In this document: positions 7,771 through 15,167 of the stretch, in pieces | Layout: every line of letters begins with the position of its first letter | Position numbering within the stretch: the first letter of the stretch is position 1 | Assembly (NCBI GenBank): GCA_034927285.1 | Contig: JAYFQF010000017.1 | Span: forward strand, 1-53,845 | Source: JAYFQF01 sp034927285 | GTDB taxonomy: Bacteria > Bacillota > Peptococcia > DRI-13 > UBA5745 | Direction: 5' to 3' | Length of the DNA: 53,845 nt | Program-made: the position numbers and the translations under genes | The notes under the pieces: model-generated | Told to the model about the DNA's origin: nothing | The model's database searches: none | What the model saw: the letters and a program-made list of their open reading frames with translations, nothing else

Positions 7771-9150
7771 ATGCTTGGACTGACGAAACGAAAGAAAGAC
7801 AACCGGCGGAAAAAAGGGCTGGCGGGCATTGCTTTGTGCCTGCTCCCGCTCCTGGGCCTGGGAGTTTTGCCCCTGCGGGCGTCACCGGATATTAAAGTCC
7901 GCGTATTTGGCCGTGAGCTGAGTTTTGACGCCGGGCCTGTCATGGAAAACGGCAGAATTATGGTGCCTGTACGGAAGATCGGCGACGCGTTGCAGACGGA
8001 GGTGACCTACGATTCGGCCAATCGGACGATCACCATGGAGAAGGGGAGCTATACCGTCACCTTGCCTCTGGACAGCAAAAGCGCCACAAAGGTAGTGGCT
8101 CCGGAAAAAACCGGGGACGCTTATAAAACGAAAATTCTGAATCTGGATGTGCCGGCGAAAATGTCAGGGGGGCGGGTCCTGGTCCCCATCTATCTGCTGG
8201 CGGAAGGCTTTGATCTGGAGATCTATTGGAACGCCAGAACCTCCGCGGTAAATGTCGGCATGTATCTGGAAGATGTCAAAGCCCAGCCGGGCTGGCAGAT
8301 CCTTCGGGGCCACCCCCTGGAAAATGATATCGAGATTTTAGTGAAGGCTCCGGCAGCCGGTTCCGCCGGCGGCGGAGAACCGGAATTTTTGTTCAGGGAT
8401 CTGATGCATGACCGCCAGGAACAGATCCGCTGGCATAACGGGCAGATCTGGCAGACCCAGACCAGAGAGGAAATTTACAGGCTTTTGGATAACCAAAGCT
8501 ATTTATTGGGGCCGGAGCGCTGCGGCGCTTATTTTGGCCAGATATATGAAGACTGGCTGGATTGGGAATATAAACTGAACGATGCAGAGGAAATGTATAA
8601 CCGTTATTTGGACTGCCTTGATCTGGGCCGTTACGGGCTGAGCGGGAAATTCGGCGATATTGACCAGGTCTCCGTCAGCGGAGCTATGGAGCATAAACAG
8701 AGGCCGGAGTTTGCCTATATCGGCCAGACCTGGGATCAGGCCCGGGCGGCCTTTGGTGAGCCGGCTGCTCTGCAGCGGGAAAAAGAAGGCGCTGCCGGCT
8801 CCGGGGAGGTGCTGCAGTATTCTTATGGTGAATTCTCTCTGCTTTTTTCTCAGAATAAGCTGGCGGGCTTCAGAATTGACGGCGGCGGCTGGGGTACGGC
8901 AGGAGTCTTTATCGGAGATCAGAGGGAAAAAATCCTGGAAAAGCTTGGCCTGCCCAAAGGAGCCTCAGAAATCGACGCCCGGTATTCCGGACAAAATGTC
9001 CTCGAGCTCTATTTCCGGGAAAACGGCGTCACTCACCGGTTTGACCGTATAGCCAAAGAAGAGGCGGCGGGTAAGCCATATTTTGTTTTACGGTTTTTCC
9101 TGGATGACGATGCCAAAGCGGAGGCAATCAGCTTCATGAAAGTGGATTGA
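7771..9150 (+). CDS. Secreted protein with copper-amine-oxidase N-terminal (stalk) domain
   Basis: A 459-residue exported protein. Residues 1-~37 form a signal peptide (basic start, GLAGIALCLLPLLGLGVLPL, then RAS). The next ~115 residues match the Cu_amine_oxidN1 stalk fold common on Firmicutes surfaces: a GRELSFDAGPVMENGRIMVPVRKIGDAL strand pair, repeated as GRVLVPIYLLAEGFDLEIYW. After a middle region without obvious family, residues ~310-459 contain IGQTWDQARAAFGEP and a beta-rich tail, resembling DUF4309-like domains. No catalytic site is evident. It is expressed alone, from the ATG at 7771 and ahead of a strong terminator. The function is probably structural or ligand-binding in the envelope. 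Confidence 0.75.
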   Translation: MLGLTKRKKDNRRKKGLAGIALCLLPLLGLGVLPLRASPDIKVRVFGRELSFDAGPVMENGRIMVPVRKIGDALQTEVTYDSANRTITMEKGSYTVTLPLDSKSATKVVAPEKTGDAYKTKILNLDVPAKMSGGRVLVPIYLLAEGFDLEIYWNARTSAVNVGMYLEDVKAQPGWQILRGHPLENDIEILVKAPAAGSAGGGEPEFLFRDLMHDRQEQIRWHNGQIWQTQTREEIYRLLDNQSYLLGPERCGAYFGQIYEDWLDWEYKLNDAEEMYNRYLDCLDLGRYGLSGKFGDIDQVSVSGAMEHKQRPEFAYIGQTWDQARAAFGEPAALQREKEGAAGSGEVLQYSYGEFSLLFSQNKLAGFRIDGGGWGTAGVFIGDQREKILEKLGLPKGASEIDARYSGQNVLELYFRENGVTHRFDRIAKEEAAGKPYFVLRFFLDDDAKAEAISFMKVD

Positions 9151-9280
9151 ATGGGCAAAAGAGCCGGACTGAAGAGTATTAAGCTGAAGAGGGCGCCGAA
9201 GGGAAGAGAGAGGCTGAAGAAAGGCTGAAAAATTAATCGGATAACGGCAAAAGCGGGCGCACAAAAAAGCGCTTTTTCAC

Positions 9281-9325
9281 CAGGGCTGTGGGTAATAAAT
9301 CCACAGCCCTGATTTTTATATTTTT
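9281..9325 (+). terminator. Intrinsic terminator after stalk-domain gene
   Basis: CAGGGCTGTGG (9281-9291) and CCACAGCCCTG (9301-9311) form a perfect 11-bp stem followed by ATTTTTATATTTTTA. Confidence 0.9.
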
Positions 9326-9427
9326 ACGCCGGGAGGAACGGCGCCGGCGCCGCCTTAATATAATGGGGGTAAAAAACAGGATAAAGCCCCGGCACTAAAG
9401 CTGTCCGGCGATGATGGGAGGAAGGTC

Positions 9428-10516
9428 ATGATTACCATCAGTTTATGCATGATTGTGAAAAATGAGGAAGAGGTGCTGGCCCGCTGTCTGGAAAGCGTAA
9501 AGGACGCGGTAGAGGAAATGATCATCGTGGATACCGGCAGCAGCGACCGTACGAAAGAAATCGCGGCGGGATTTACGGACAAAGTGTTTGATTATACCTG
9601 GATCGACGATTTTGCCAGCGCCCGGAATTTTTCTTTTTCAAAAGCCGCCATGGAATACTGCATGTGGCTGGATGCCGACGACGTACTGACTGCGGAGGAC
9701 CGGCAAAAGCTGCTGGAGCTGAAAAGGGAGCTCCAGCCGGATACCGACGTGATCATGGCTCGTTATCATACGGCTTTTGACGATAAAGGAAACCCGACCT
9801 TTTCTTATTATCGGGAAAGGATTTTGCGGCGTTGCCCCCGGGCTCTCTGGAAAGGCAAAGTCCATGAAGCCATTTCACCCTGGGGGAAGATTTATTATGC
9901 GGATTTTGCCATAAGCCATAAAAAGCTGAAGCCAAGCGATGCCGACAGGAACCTGCGCATTTATGAGCGGCAGATTGCCCAGGGAGAAGAGTTGTCCCCC
10001 AGGGATCTGTTTTATTACGGCAGGGAACTGTATTACCACCGGCGCTGGCCGGAGGCGGCAGCGGTGCTGGAGCGTTTCCTGAAAGAAGGGCAGGGGTGGC
10101 TGGAAAACGATATCGAGGCCTGCCGTTTTCTGGCTTATAGCCGCTACGGAATGAAGCAGGGGGAAAAAGCCCTGGAGGCTTTCCTGCTGTCCCTGAAATA
10201 TGATGAGCCCAGAGCCGAAATCTGCTGTGATATCGGAAAGCATTTTCTGGATCTTGGCCAGTACCGCCTGGCGGTATTCTGGTATGAGCTGGCGCTGACC
10301 AGAAAACGAAACGATACGTCAGGGGCCTTTGTTTCCGATGAGTGCTATGGCTATCTGCCTTGTATCCAGTTATGCGTTTGCTACGACCGCCTAGGACACT
10401 ATCTGAAAGCGGCGGAATATAATGAAAGAGCGGGACGGTATAAGCCGGATTCGGCGGCGGTCCAGACCAACAGAAGATATTTCGGACAGAAAGGGGTCAA
10501 AAGCGGCGGCCTTTAA
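9428..10516 (+). CDS. Family 2 glycosyltransferase with C-terminal TPR repeats
   Basis: A 362-residue cytoplasmic GT-A glycosyltransferase. The N-terminus MITISLCMIVKNEEEVLARC is the GT2 nucleotide-sugar fold; D35-x-x-x-x-D40 (DTGSSD) and the metal-binding D81-A-D83-D84 are intact. Residues ~200-350 are helical and TPR-like (RDLFYYGRELYYHRRWPEAAAVLERFL, EICCDIGKHFLDLGQYRLAVFWYELAL), as in SunS-like and exosporium-associated transferases. The start follows GGGAGGAAGG. It lies tail-to-tail with the BclB-like collagen gene and about 9 kb from another collagen-like gene. In Clostridia and Bacillus such enzymes are often encoded beside collagen-like spore glycoproteins. Glycosylation of the Thr-rich triplets is therefore a reasonable inference. 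Sugar and acceptor are unknown. Confidence 0.88.
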   Translation: MITISLCMIVKNEEEVLARCLESVKDAVEEMIIVDTGSSDRTKEIAAGFTDKVFDYTWIDDFASARNFSFSKAAMEYCMWLDADDVLTAEDRQKLLELKRELQPDTDVIMARYHTAFDDKGNPTFSYYRERILRRCPRALWKGKVHEAISPWGKIYYADFAISHKKLKPSDADRNLRIYERQIAQGEELSPRDLFYYGRELYYHRRWPEAAAVLERFLKEGQGWLENDIEACRFLAYSRYGMKQGEKALEAFLLSLKYDEPRAEICCDIGKHFLDLGQYRLAVFWYELALTRKRNDTSGAFVSDECYGYLPCIQLCVCYDRLGHYLKAAEYNERAGRYKPDSAAVQTNRRYFGQKGVKSGGL

Positions 10517-10596
10517 TGGAATGAATGGCGCTGCGGAAAAATAAAGGGCGGGCCGGCCCCTTGAGGCAGTGATCAGATCAGCCTGCCGGTACGATT

Positions 10597-10632
10597 AAAG
10601 CGCTATTTCCCTCGGAGAAATAGCGCTTTTTT
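10597..10632 (+). terminator. Intrinsic terminator between glycosyltransferase and collagen gene
   Basis: AAAGCGCTATTTC (10597-10609) and GAAATAGCGCTTT (10617-10629) form a 13-bp perfect stem with a T run on the + strand. The A run on its left arm lets it also serve the opposing gene. Confidence 0.88.
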
Positions 10633-10804
10633 CTTTGGAAAAGGGAAAAGGCAATGCCGGCGCCTGCAGCGGTGATGCCGGCAGAACCGGTGGGATAGGA
10701 AAACGGGCGCCTGTCAGCAGACGTCCCGTTTCCCTGCCGGAATTTATGCAAAGCAACGTTGTTGTTTTTTGAAAGTATGTGTTCAGGGGGGCCTGGTGAG
10801 CCTC

Positions 10805-12112
10805 TTAGGAGATGCCAAGACCGGCGCTGGCATAGCCTGCGATGGCGGCCGCCAGATCCAGACCGCCCGTAACCGATGCGGAGAAGACCAGAAGCAATCT
10901 GGTGCCTGCGGTGACGGGAATATTCAGCCCGGTAGTAATGCCGCTGCTGATGTCGCCGATGGAGATCAAGCCCGTGAGGGGAGGCGCCAGGGTGACCACT
11001 GCGCCCGGAACTGCGACAAAAGTGTCGTCCGGTGCGGTGGACTGGAACAACTGGGCGGATACCGTTACAGTCGAGCCGATCAGGCTGAGTCCGGCGCTGA
11101 TGCTCAGATAACCGGCCAGGGAAGTGATTACTCCGTCCCTGGGTACGGAGAACGCAAGGTTCGTCAGACCCAGCAGGCTGACTGTTCCGCCGGCGGCGGC
11201 GATGCCGGGAAGGTTAGTGCCGAAGCCGATGGCGCTGGAGGTATTAAGCAAGCCGCCCAGTACGGTGGTTAAAGCGACAGGCGTGCCGGAGGCAAAGGGA
11301 ATAATTGCTCCTTCGCCCGCTGGCCCGGTGGGGCCGGTAGGCCCTGTGGGTCCGGTGGCACCGTCGGCTCCGGTAGGCCCGGTAGCTCCAGTGGCTCCGG
11401 TAGGCCCGGTAGCTCCGGTAGGCCCGGTGGCTCCGGTGGCACCGGCAGCGCCGTCGGCTCCGGTGGGGCCAGTAGCTCCGGTAGGCCCTGCAGCTCCGGT
11501 AGGCCCGGTGGCTCCGGTGGGGCCTGTGGGTCCGGTAGCGCCTGTGGCACCGGTAGGTCCGGTGGCTCCGACAGGTCCGGTGGGACCGGTAGCGCCGTTA
11601 GCGCCGGTAGGTCCGGTAGGCCCGGTAGCTCCAGTGGCTCCGGTAGATCCGGTAGGCCCGGTGGGACCGGTGAACCCGACAGGTCCGGTAGGCCCGGTAG
11701 CGCCGTTAGCGCCGGTAGGCCCGGTGGGACCGGTAGCGCCGGTGGGACCGGTGGCGCCGATGGGACCGGTGGGCCCGGTGGGCCCGATAGGCCCTGTGGG
11801 TCCGGTGGCGCCGTTGGCACCGGTAGGTCCGGTGGCGCCGTTAGCGCCGGTAGGCCCGGTGGCTCCGGTAGCGCCGGCAGGTCCGGCAGGTCCGGTAGCT
11901 CCGGTGGCTCCCGCAGCGCCGGGATACCCCATGGGACCCTGGGGGCCGGTGGGACCCTGAGGTCCGGGGCAGCCCTGGGGTCCGGGGAAGCCCTGGGGCC
12001 CTCTGGGCCCGGTAGGGCCAGGGATGCAGCAGCCGGGTCTCCCGGCGTTTCCGCCAGAGCCGGCGCAGTTGCCGTTGCAGTTATTGTTCCTGTCATAAGG
12101 ATAGGGATTCAT
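10805..12112 (-). CDS. Collagen-like exosporium protein with BclB-type C-terminal domain
   Basis: A 435-residue spore-surface protein. Residues 1-~29 are Asn/Gly/Cys-rich (MNPYPYDRNNNCNGNC), without a signal peptide, as in proteins assembled onto the spore from the mother cell. Residues ~31-268 are unbroken Gly-X-Y triplets, first GPRGPQGFPG-like, then GATGPTG with very high Thr. Residues ~270-435 match the BclB exosporium C-terminal domain: GAIIPFASGTPVALTT, NLAFSVPRDGVITSLAGYLS, PVTAGTRLLLVFSAS. The start ATG is preceded by AAGGAG. The Thr-rich repeats are probable O-glycan sites for the adjacent glycosyltransferase. The near-identical 9- and 18-nt repeats make copy number prone to change. 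Confidence 0.93.
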   Translation of the reverse strand: MNPYPYDRNNNCNGNCAGSGGNAGRPGCCIPGPTGPRGPQGFPGPQGCPGPQGPTGPQGPMGYPGAAGATGATGPAGPAGATGATGPTGANGATGPTGANGATGPTGPIGPTGPTGPIGATGPTGATGPTGPTGANGATGPTGPVGFTGPTGPTGSTGATGATGPTGPTGANGATGPTGPVGATGPTGATGATGPTGPTGATGPTGAAGPTGATGPTGADGAAGATGATGPTGATGPTGATGATGPTGADGATGPTGPTGPTGPAGEGAIIPFASGTPVALTTVLGGLLNTSSAIGFGTNLPGIAAAGGTVSLLGLTNLAFSVPRDGVITSLAGYLSISAGLSLIGSTVTVSAQLFQSTAPDDTFVAVPGAVVTLAPPLTGLISIGDISSGITTGLNIPVTAGTRLLLVFSASVTGGLDLAAAIAGYASAGLGIS

Positions 12113-12177
12113 TGCATACGCTCCTTACTGTTTTTTGTCGGTGCATTCAACGAAATTCATCTTTTTTCGTCGCATTT

Positions 12178-12205
12178 TACTATATTCAGCTACAGGAAAA
12201 AGTGT
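12178..12205 (-). promoter_or_regulatory. Candidate sigma-K promoter of BclB-like gene
   Basis: Read on the minus strand, AATATAGTA (12186-12178) differs at one position from the sigma-K -10 consensus CATANNNTA, and ACAC lies about 15-17 bp upstream (12205-12202). The predicted leader is about 60 nt. Late mother-cell expression would suit an exosporium protein. Evidence is the match and context only. Confidence 0.35.
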
Positions 12206-12347
12206 GCCGGCTGCCTTTGGCTTTTGGTTTGTATCAGACTGATCTGCCGGCGGATTGCCGGGACCGCTCCGGTGTATCTGCCGTCCCCGCGCTTCAGAAA
12301 TCCGGGCTGCCCGTGACAAACCGGCGCCCGTTGACGTCATGTATTTC

Positions 12348-12376
12348 TTGACAGTGGGGAAGTTTAGGCATAATCT
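12348..12376 (+). promoter_or_regulatory. Vegetative promoter of MATE gene
   Basis: A perfect TTGACA (12348-12353), a 17-bp spacer and TAATCT (12371-12376). The expected transcript start near 12383 favours the inner start codon at 12425 or the one at 12401 over 12395. The rest of the 12113-12424 gap holds no other gene that I can support. Confidence 0.6.
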
Positions 12377-12424
12377 ATGAATCATTAGAATTCTATGGAA
12401 ATGGATGAAAGGAGCGGCCCAAGG

Positions 12425-13774
12425 ATGGAAGCGGCCAAACCGGGTTATCTGTTCAGCGATCAGGCTCTTTATCGGCTTTGTATCCCTTTGGTAATTGAGC
12501 AGCTTTTAAATGTTACTGTAGGAATGGCGGACTCCGTCATGGTAGCCAGCGCCGGCGAGTCGGCGGTGTCCGCCGTTTCCCTGGTGGATACGGTGATGGT
12601 GCTTTTGATCAATGTTTTCGCCGCCCTGGCTACCGGCGGCGCCGTGGTGGCCGGCCAATACCTGGGCCGCCAGGCTGAAAGGGGGGCCTGCCAGGCCACA
12701 AACCAGTTGATTTTATTTTTGACATCCTTTTCCCTTGCCCTGATGGCAGCGATGTATCTGGGGAAAAACCTGATCCTCCATGGAGTATTTGGAAAAATTG
12801 AAGCGGACGTCATGGTTCAGGCGCGGAACTATTTGCTGATCGTTTTCGCCTCTATTCCGTTTATCGCCGTTTATAATGGCGGGGCGGCGCTTTTCCGGGC
12901 CATGGGGAATTCCCGGATTACGATGAAAATTTCCCTTTTTATGAATGCCGTAAATATTTTAGGCAACGCTCTCCTGATCTATGGCTTTCGCCTTGGCGTC
13001 GTCGGAGCGGCCATCCCAACTTTGATCTCCCGGATTATAGCGGCGGTGATCGCGGCGGCTCTTTTACGAAATCAGGAGCTGACGCTGCACCTGACCAAGC
13101 CCTTTGAATTCCGGTTTATGAAAGGCATGATAAAGCGGATCCTGTATATCGGCGTGCCAAGCGGACTGGAAAACAGTATGTTTCAGTTAGGCAAGATCAT
13201 GGTGCTGAGCCTGGTTACCAGCTTCGGTACAACGGCTATCGCCGCCAACGCGGTATCCAATACGGTGGCGTTGTTTCAGATTCTGCCGGGGATGGCTATG
13301 GGGCTGGCCATCATCGCGGTGGTTTCCCAGTGCGTAGGCGCCGGAGAATATGATCAGGTAAAGTACTATACCAAGAAGCTGATGATCTGGATCTATGGAG
13401 GTATGGTAGGAGTGAATCTCCTGATTTTTCTGGCCATGCCTCTGATTATCCGGATTTATCAGCTGACGCCCCAGACGGCGGAAACCGCCAGGAAAATCCT
13501 GATTTATCATGGCTTATGCGCCTGTATCCTCTGGCCGGCGGCTTTTTCGCTGCCAAACGCTTTGCGGGCGGCCAATGATGTGAAGTTTTGTATGGTTGCT
13601 TCCGTACTTTCCATGTGGATCTGGCGTATTGGCTTCAGCTATGTCCTGGGGAAAACCTTGAACTGGGGCGTTTTCGGCGTCTGGGTGGCCATGACCATCG
13701 ACTGGGTTTGCAGGCTCATTTGTTTTATCTGGCGCTGGGTCCGGGGAAAATGGAAATATCGCAGCATCGTTTAG
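12425..13774 (+). CDS. MATE family multidrug/metabolite efflux transporter
   Basis: An approximately 449-residue cation-coupled antiporter of the NorM/DinF type with twelve predicted helices. Hallmarks are the N-terminal block LYRLCIPLVIEQLLNVTVGMAD, the loop GQYLGRQAERGA, and the second-half counterpart VPSGLENSMFQLGKIMVLSL with FGTTAIAANAVSNTVA. These reflect the two-fold repeat of MATE proteins. The start chosen is ATG 12425, ten bases after AAAGGAG (12408-12414). In-frame ATGs at 12395 and 12401 would add 10 or 8 residues and lack a ribosome site. Substrate cannot be told from sequence. The BclB-like gene is divergent upstream. An MFS gene follows after ~100 nt without a terminator, so the pair may be co-transcribed. 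Confidence 0.92.
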   Translation: MEAAKPGYLFSDQALYRLCIPLVIEQLLNVTVGMADSVMVASAGESAVSAVSLVDTVMVLLINVFAALATGGAVVAGQYLGRQAERGACQATNQLILFLTSFSLALMAAMYLGKNLILHGVFGKIEADVMVQARNYLLIVFASIPFIAVYNGGAALFRAMGNSRITMKISLFMNAVNILGNALLIYGFRLGVVGAAIPTLISRIIAAVIAAALLRNQELTLHLTKPFEFRFMKGMIKRILYIGVPSGLENSMFQLGKIMVLSLVTSFGTTAIAANAVSNTVALFQILPGMAMGLAIIAVVSQCVGAGEYDQVKYYTKKLMIWIYGGMVGVNLLIFLAMPLIIRIYQLTPQTAETARKILIYHGLCACILWPAAFSLPNALRAANDVKFCMVASVLSMWIWRIGFSYVLGKTLNWGVFGVWVAMTIDWVCRLICFIWRWVRGKWKYRSIV

Positions 13775-13879
13775 AATGTCTCTTGCCGGCAGCCGGGGCA
13801 TCCTTTGTTTGCTTTGCGGCTGCACTTTTTCATAGCGCTCCAGTATCGTATTGGACGATTAGAAAGAAGGAACAGAACA

Positions 13880-15028
13880 TTGCCAAAAACCGTGCTTTCT
13901 AAAAACTACTACTTAACTTTGATTGCGACAGCACTCTTCACCAGTACCTATTATCTGCTTTTACCTGTTCTGCCTCTTCATATGCAGGCCATGGGTGGAA
14001 CAAACTTTAACATTGGCCTGATCATGGGCCTTTTTTCGGCCAGTTCTTTAGTTTTACGCATGACCATGGGTAAAGCCTGCGACCGGATAGGTCCTGTCAA
14101 GATCATGCAATGGACGGTTTATGCTTTCTTTTTAACTCCGCTTTTTTACCTGGGGGATTCCTTACTCCTCTTGGGCGCGGACCAATTGCTGTATGGATTT
14201 ACCATAGGTTCTTTTACTGTCTCTTCGGCCACGCTCGTCACGATTTCCGTGGAAAAGGAACAAATGGCCCAGGCCATTGGCATCCAGAGCATCGCTCTGA
14301 TTGCAGCCAAAGGATTTGCTCCCACTATAGGCAGCTTTATCTACGCGCATTTCGGTCTGATTCCCGTTCTGGCTTTAACCTGCCTCCTGGCCCTGGCCAC
14401 TCTTGGCGTAACCTCCCGCCTGGAGGAACTCCCCCCCGCTGCTCCGGACAGCGGTATCTCCTTCCTTAAAGTAATCTCTTATCGTATGGTTTGGGCGCCT
14501 TCTATTATACTCATCACCACGACCTTCACCTTTGGCAACATTATGACCATGCTGCCCCTCTTAGCTGTTGAACGGGGGATCGACGGATATGGCTGGTTTT
14601 TTACGATTAACACACTGGCCGTGATCTGTACCCGGCTGATTACCGGCCGTCAAGAAAAACTGTCCCTGGAACGGCTGATCATCTTTTCCCTGGTGATTAT
14701 TTTTATCGCCGTGGCAATCCTGGCCCTGGCCTATAGTTTTCAGGTCCTGGCATTTTCGGCTATTATTTACGGGCTCGGATACGGGGCTGTTTACCCGGCC
14801 TTAAGCGCCATCGTGGTAAATAACGCCTCAGCAGGCTCCCGGGGCGCGGCTCTAGGCTTCTTCACCGCTGCTTTCGACATCGGTGTCAGCTTGGGGTCCG
14901 TCTGGGGAGGAATGAGCGAATTTCTGAATTTTACTTTCGTTTATTTTCTGGCCAGTTTGGTTCCGCTGCTCGGCGTACTGTGCTGCGCCTTTTTAATGAA
15001 GCGAGAAAAAATAGAGGCGGAGACTTAA
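13880..15028 (+). CDS. MFS family transporter
   Basis: A 382-residue major facilitator protein with about twelve helices. Recognisable points are the paired halves, the family loop between helices 2 and 3 (GLFSASSLVLRMTMGKACDRIGP, with the G-x-x-x-D-R motif), and a drug/sugar-efflux-type second half (RLITGRQEKLSLERL). The start is TTG at 13880, nine bases after AAGAAGG (13864-13870). The frame is open back to 13805, but the extra 25 residues are Arg/Phe-rich and lack a ribosome site. Its codons look more pyrimidine- and A/T-rich (CTT, TTA, CCT) than those of its neighbours, which could mean recent transfer. Substrate unknown; efflux is the likeliest role. Confidence 0.88.
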   Translation: MPKTVLSKNYYLTLIATALFTSTYYLLLPVLPLHMQAMGGTNFNIGLIMGLFSASSLVLRMTMGKACDRIGPVKIMQWTVYAFFLTPLFYLGDSLLLLGADQLLYGFTIGSFTVSSATLVTISVEKEQMAQAIGIQSIALIAAKGFAPTIGSFIYAHFGLIPVLALTCLLALATLGVTSRLEELPPAAPDSGISFLKVISYRMVWAPSIILITTTFTFGNIMTMLPLLAVERGIDGYGWFFTINTLAVICTRLITGRQEKLSLERLIIFSLVIIFIAVAILALAYSFQVLAFSAIIYGLGYGAVYPALSAIVVNNASAGSRGAALGFFTAAFDIGVSLGSVWGGMSEFLNFTFVYFLASLVPLLGVLCCAFLMKREKIEAET

Positions 15029-15167
15029 GGGGGTCATATGGCCCGGTTCAATCCGGTCATTATGATCTGGATCCGCGCGGTATGATAGGAGGGAATCTCC
15101 TTTTGTTCGCCCCTCTTTTGACAAAGGGGCGGACTCCGGAGATAATGATAGAGAAGGAGGGGAAAAG

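Noticed and set aside
9151..9228. 25-codon ORF beginning ATG directly after the stalk-domain gene, very Lys/Arg-rich
   Set aside because: No ribosome site; composition follows from the AAG/AGA-rich spacer; no helix or family similarity.
11124..11960. 278-codon Pro/Val/Gly-rich ORF opposite the BclB-like gene
   Set aside because: It is the antisense reading of the collagen triplets and mirrors their periodicity.
15105..15132. Hairpin GCCCCTCTTTTGACAAAGGGGC upstream of the serine hydrolase (split: GCCCCTCTTT / AAAGGGGC)
   Set aside because: No T tract follows, so it is not an intrinsic terminator; a regulatory role is unsupported.
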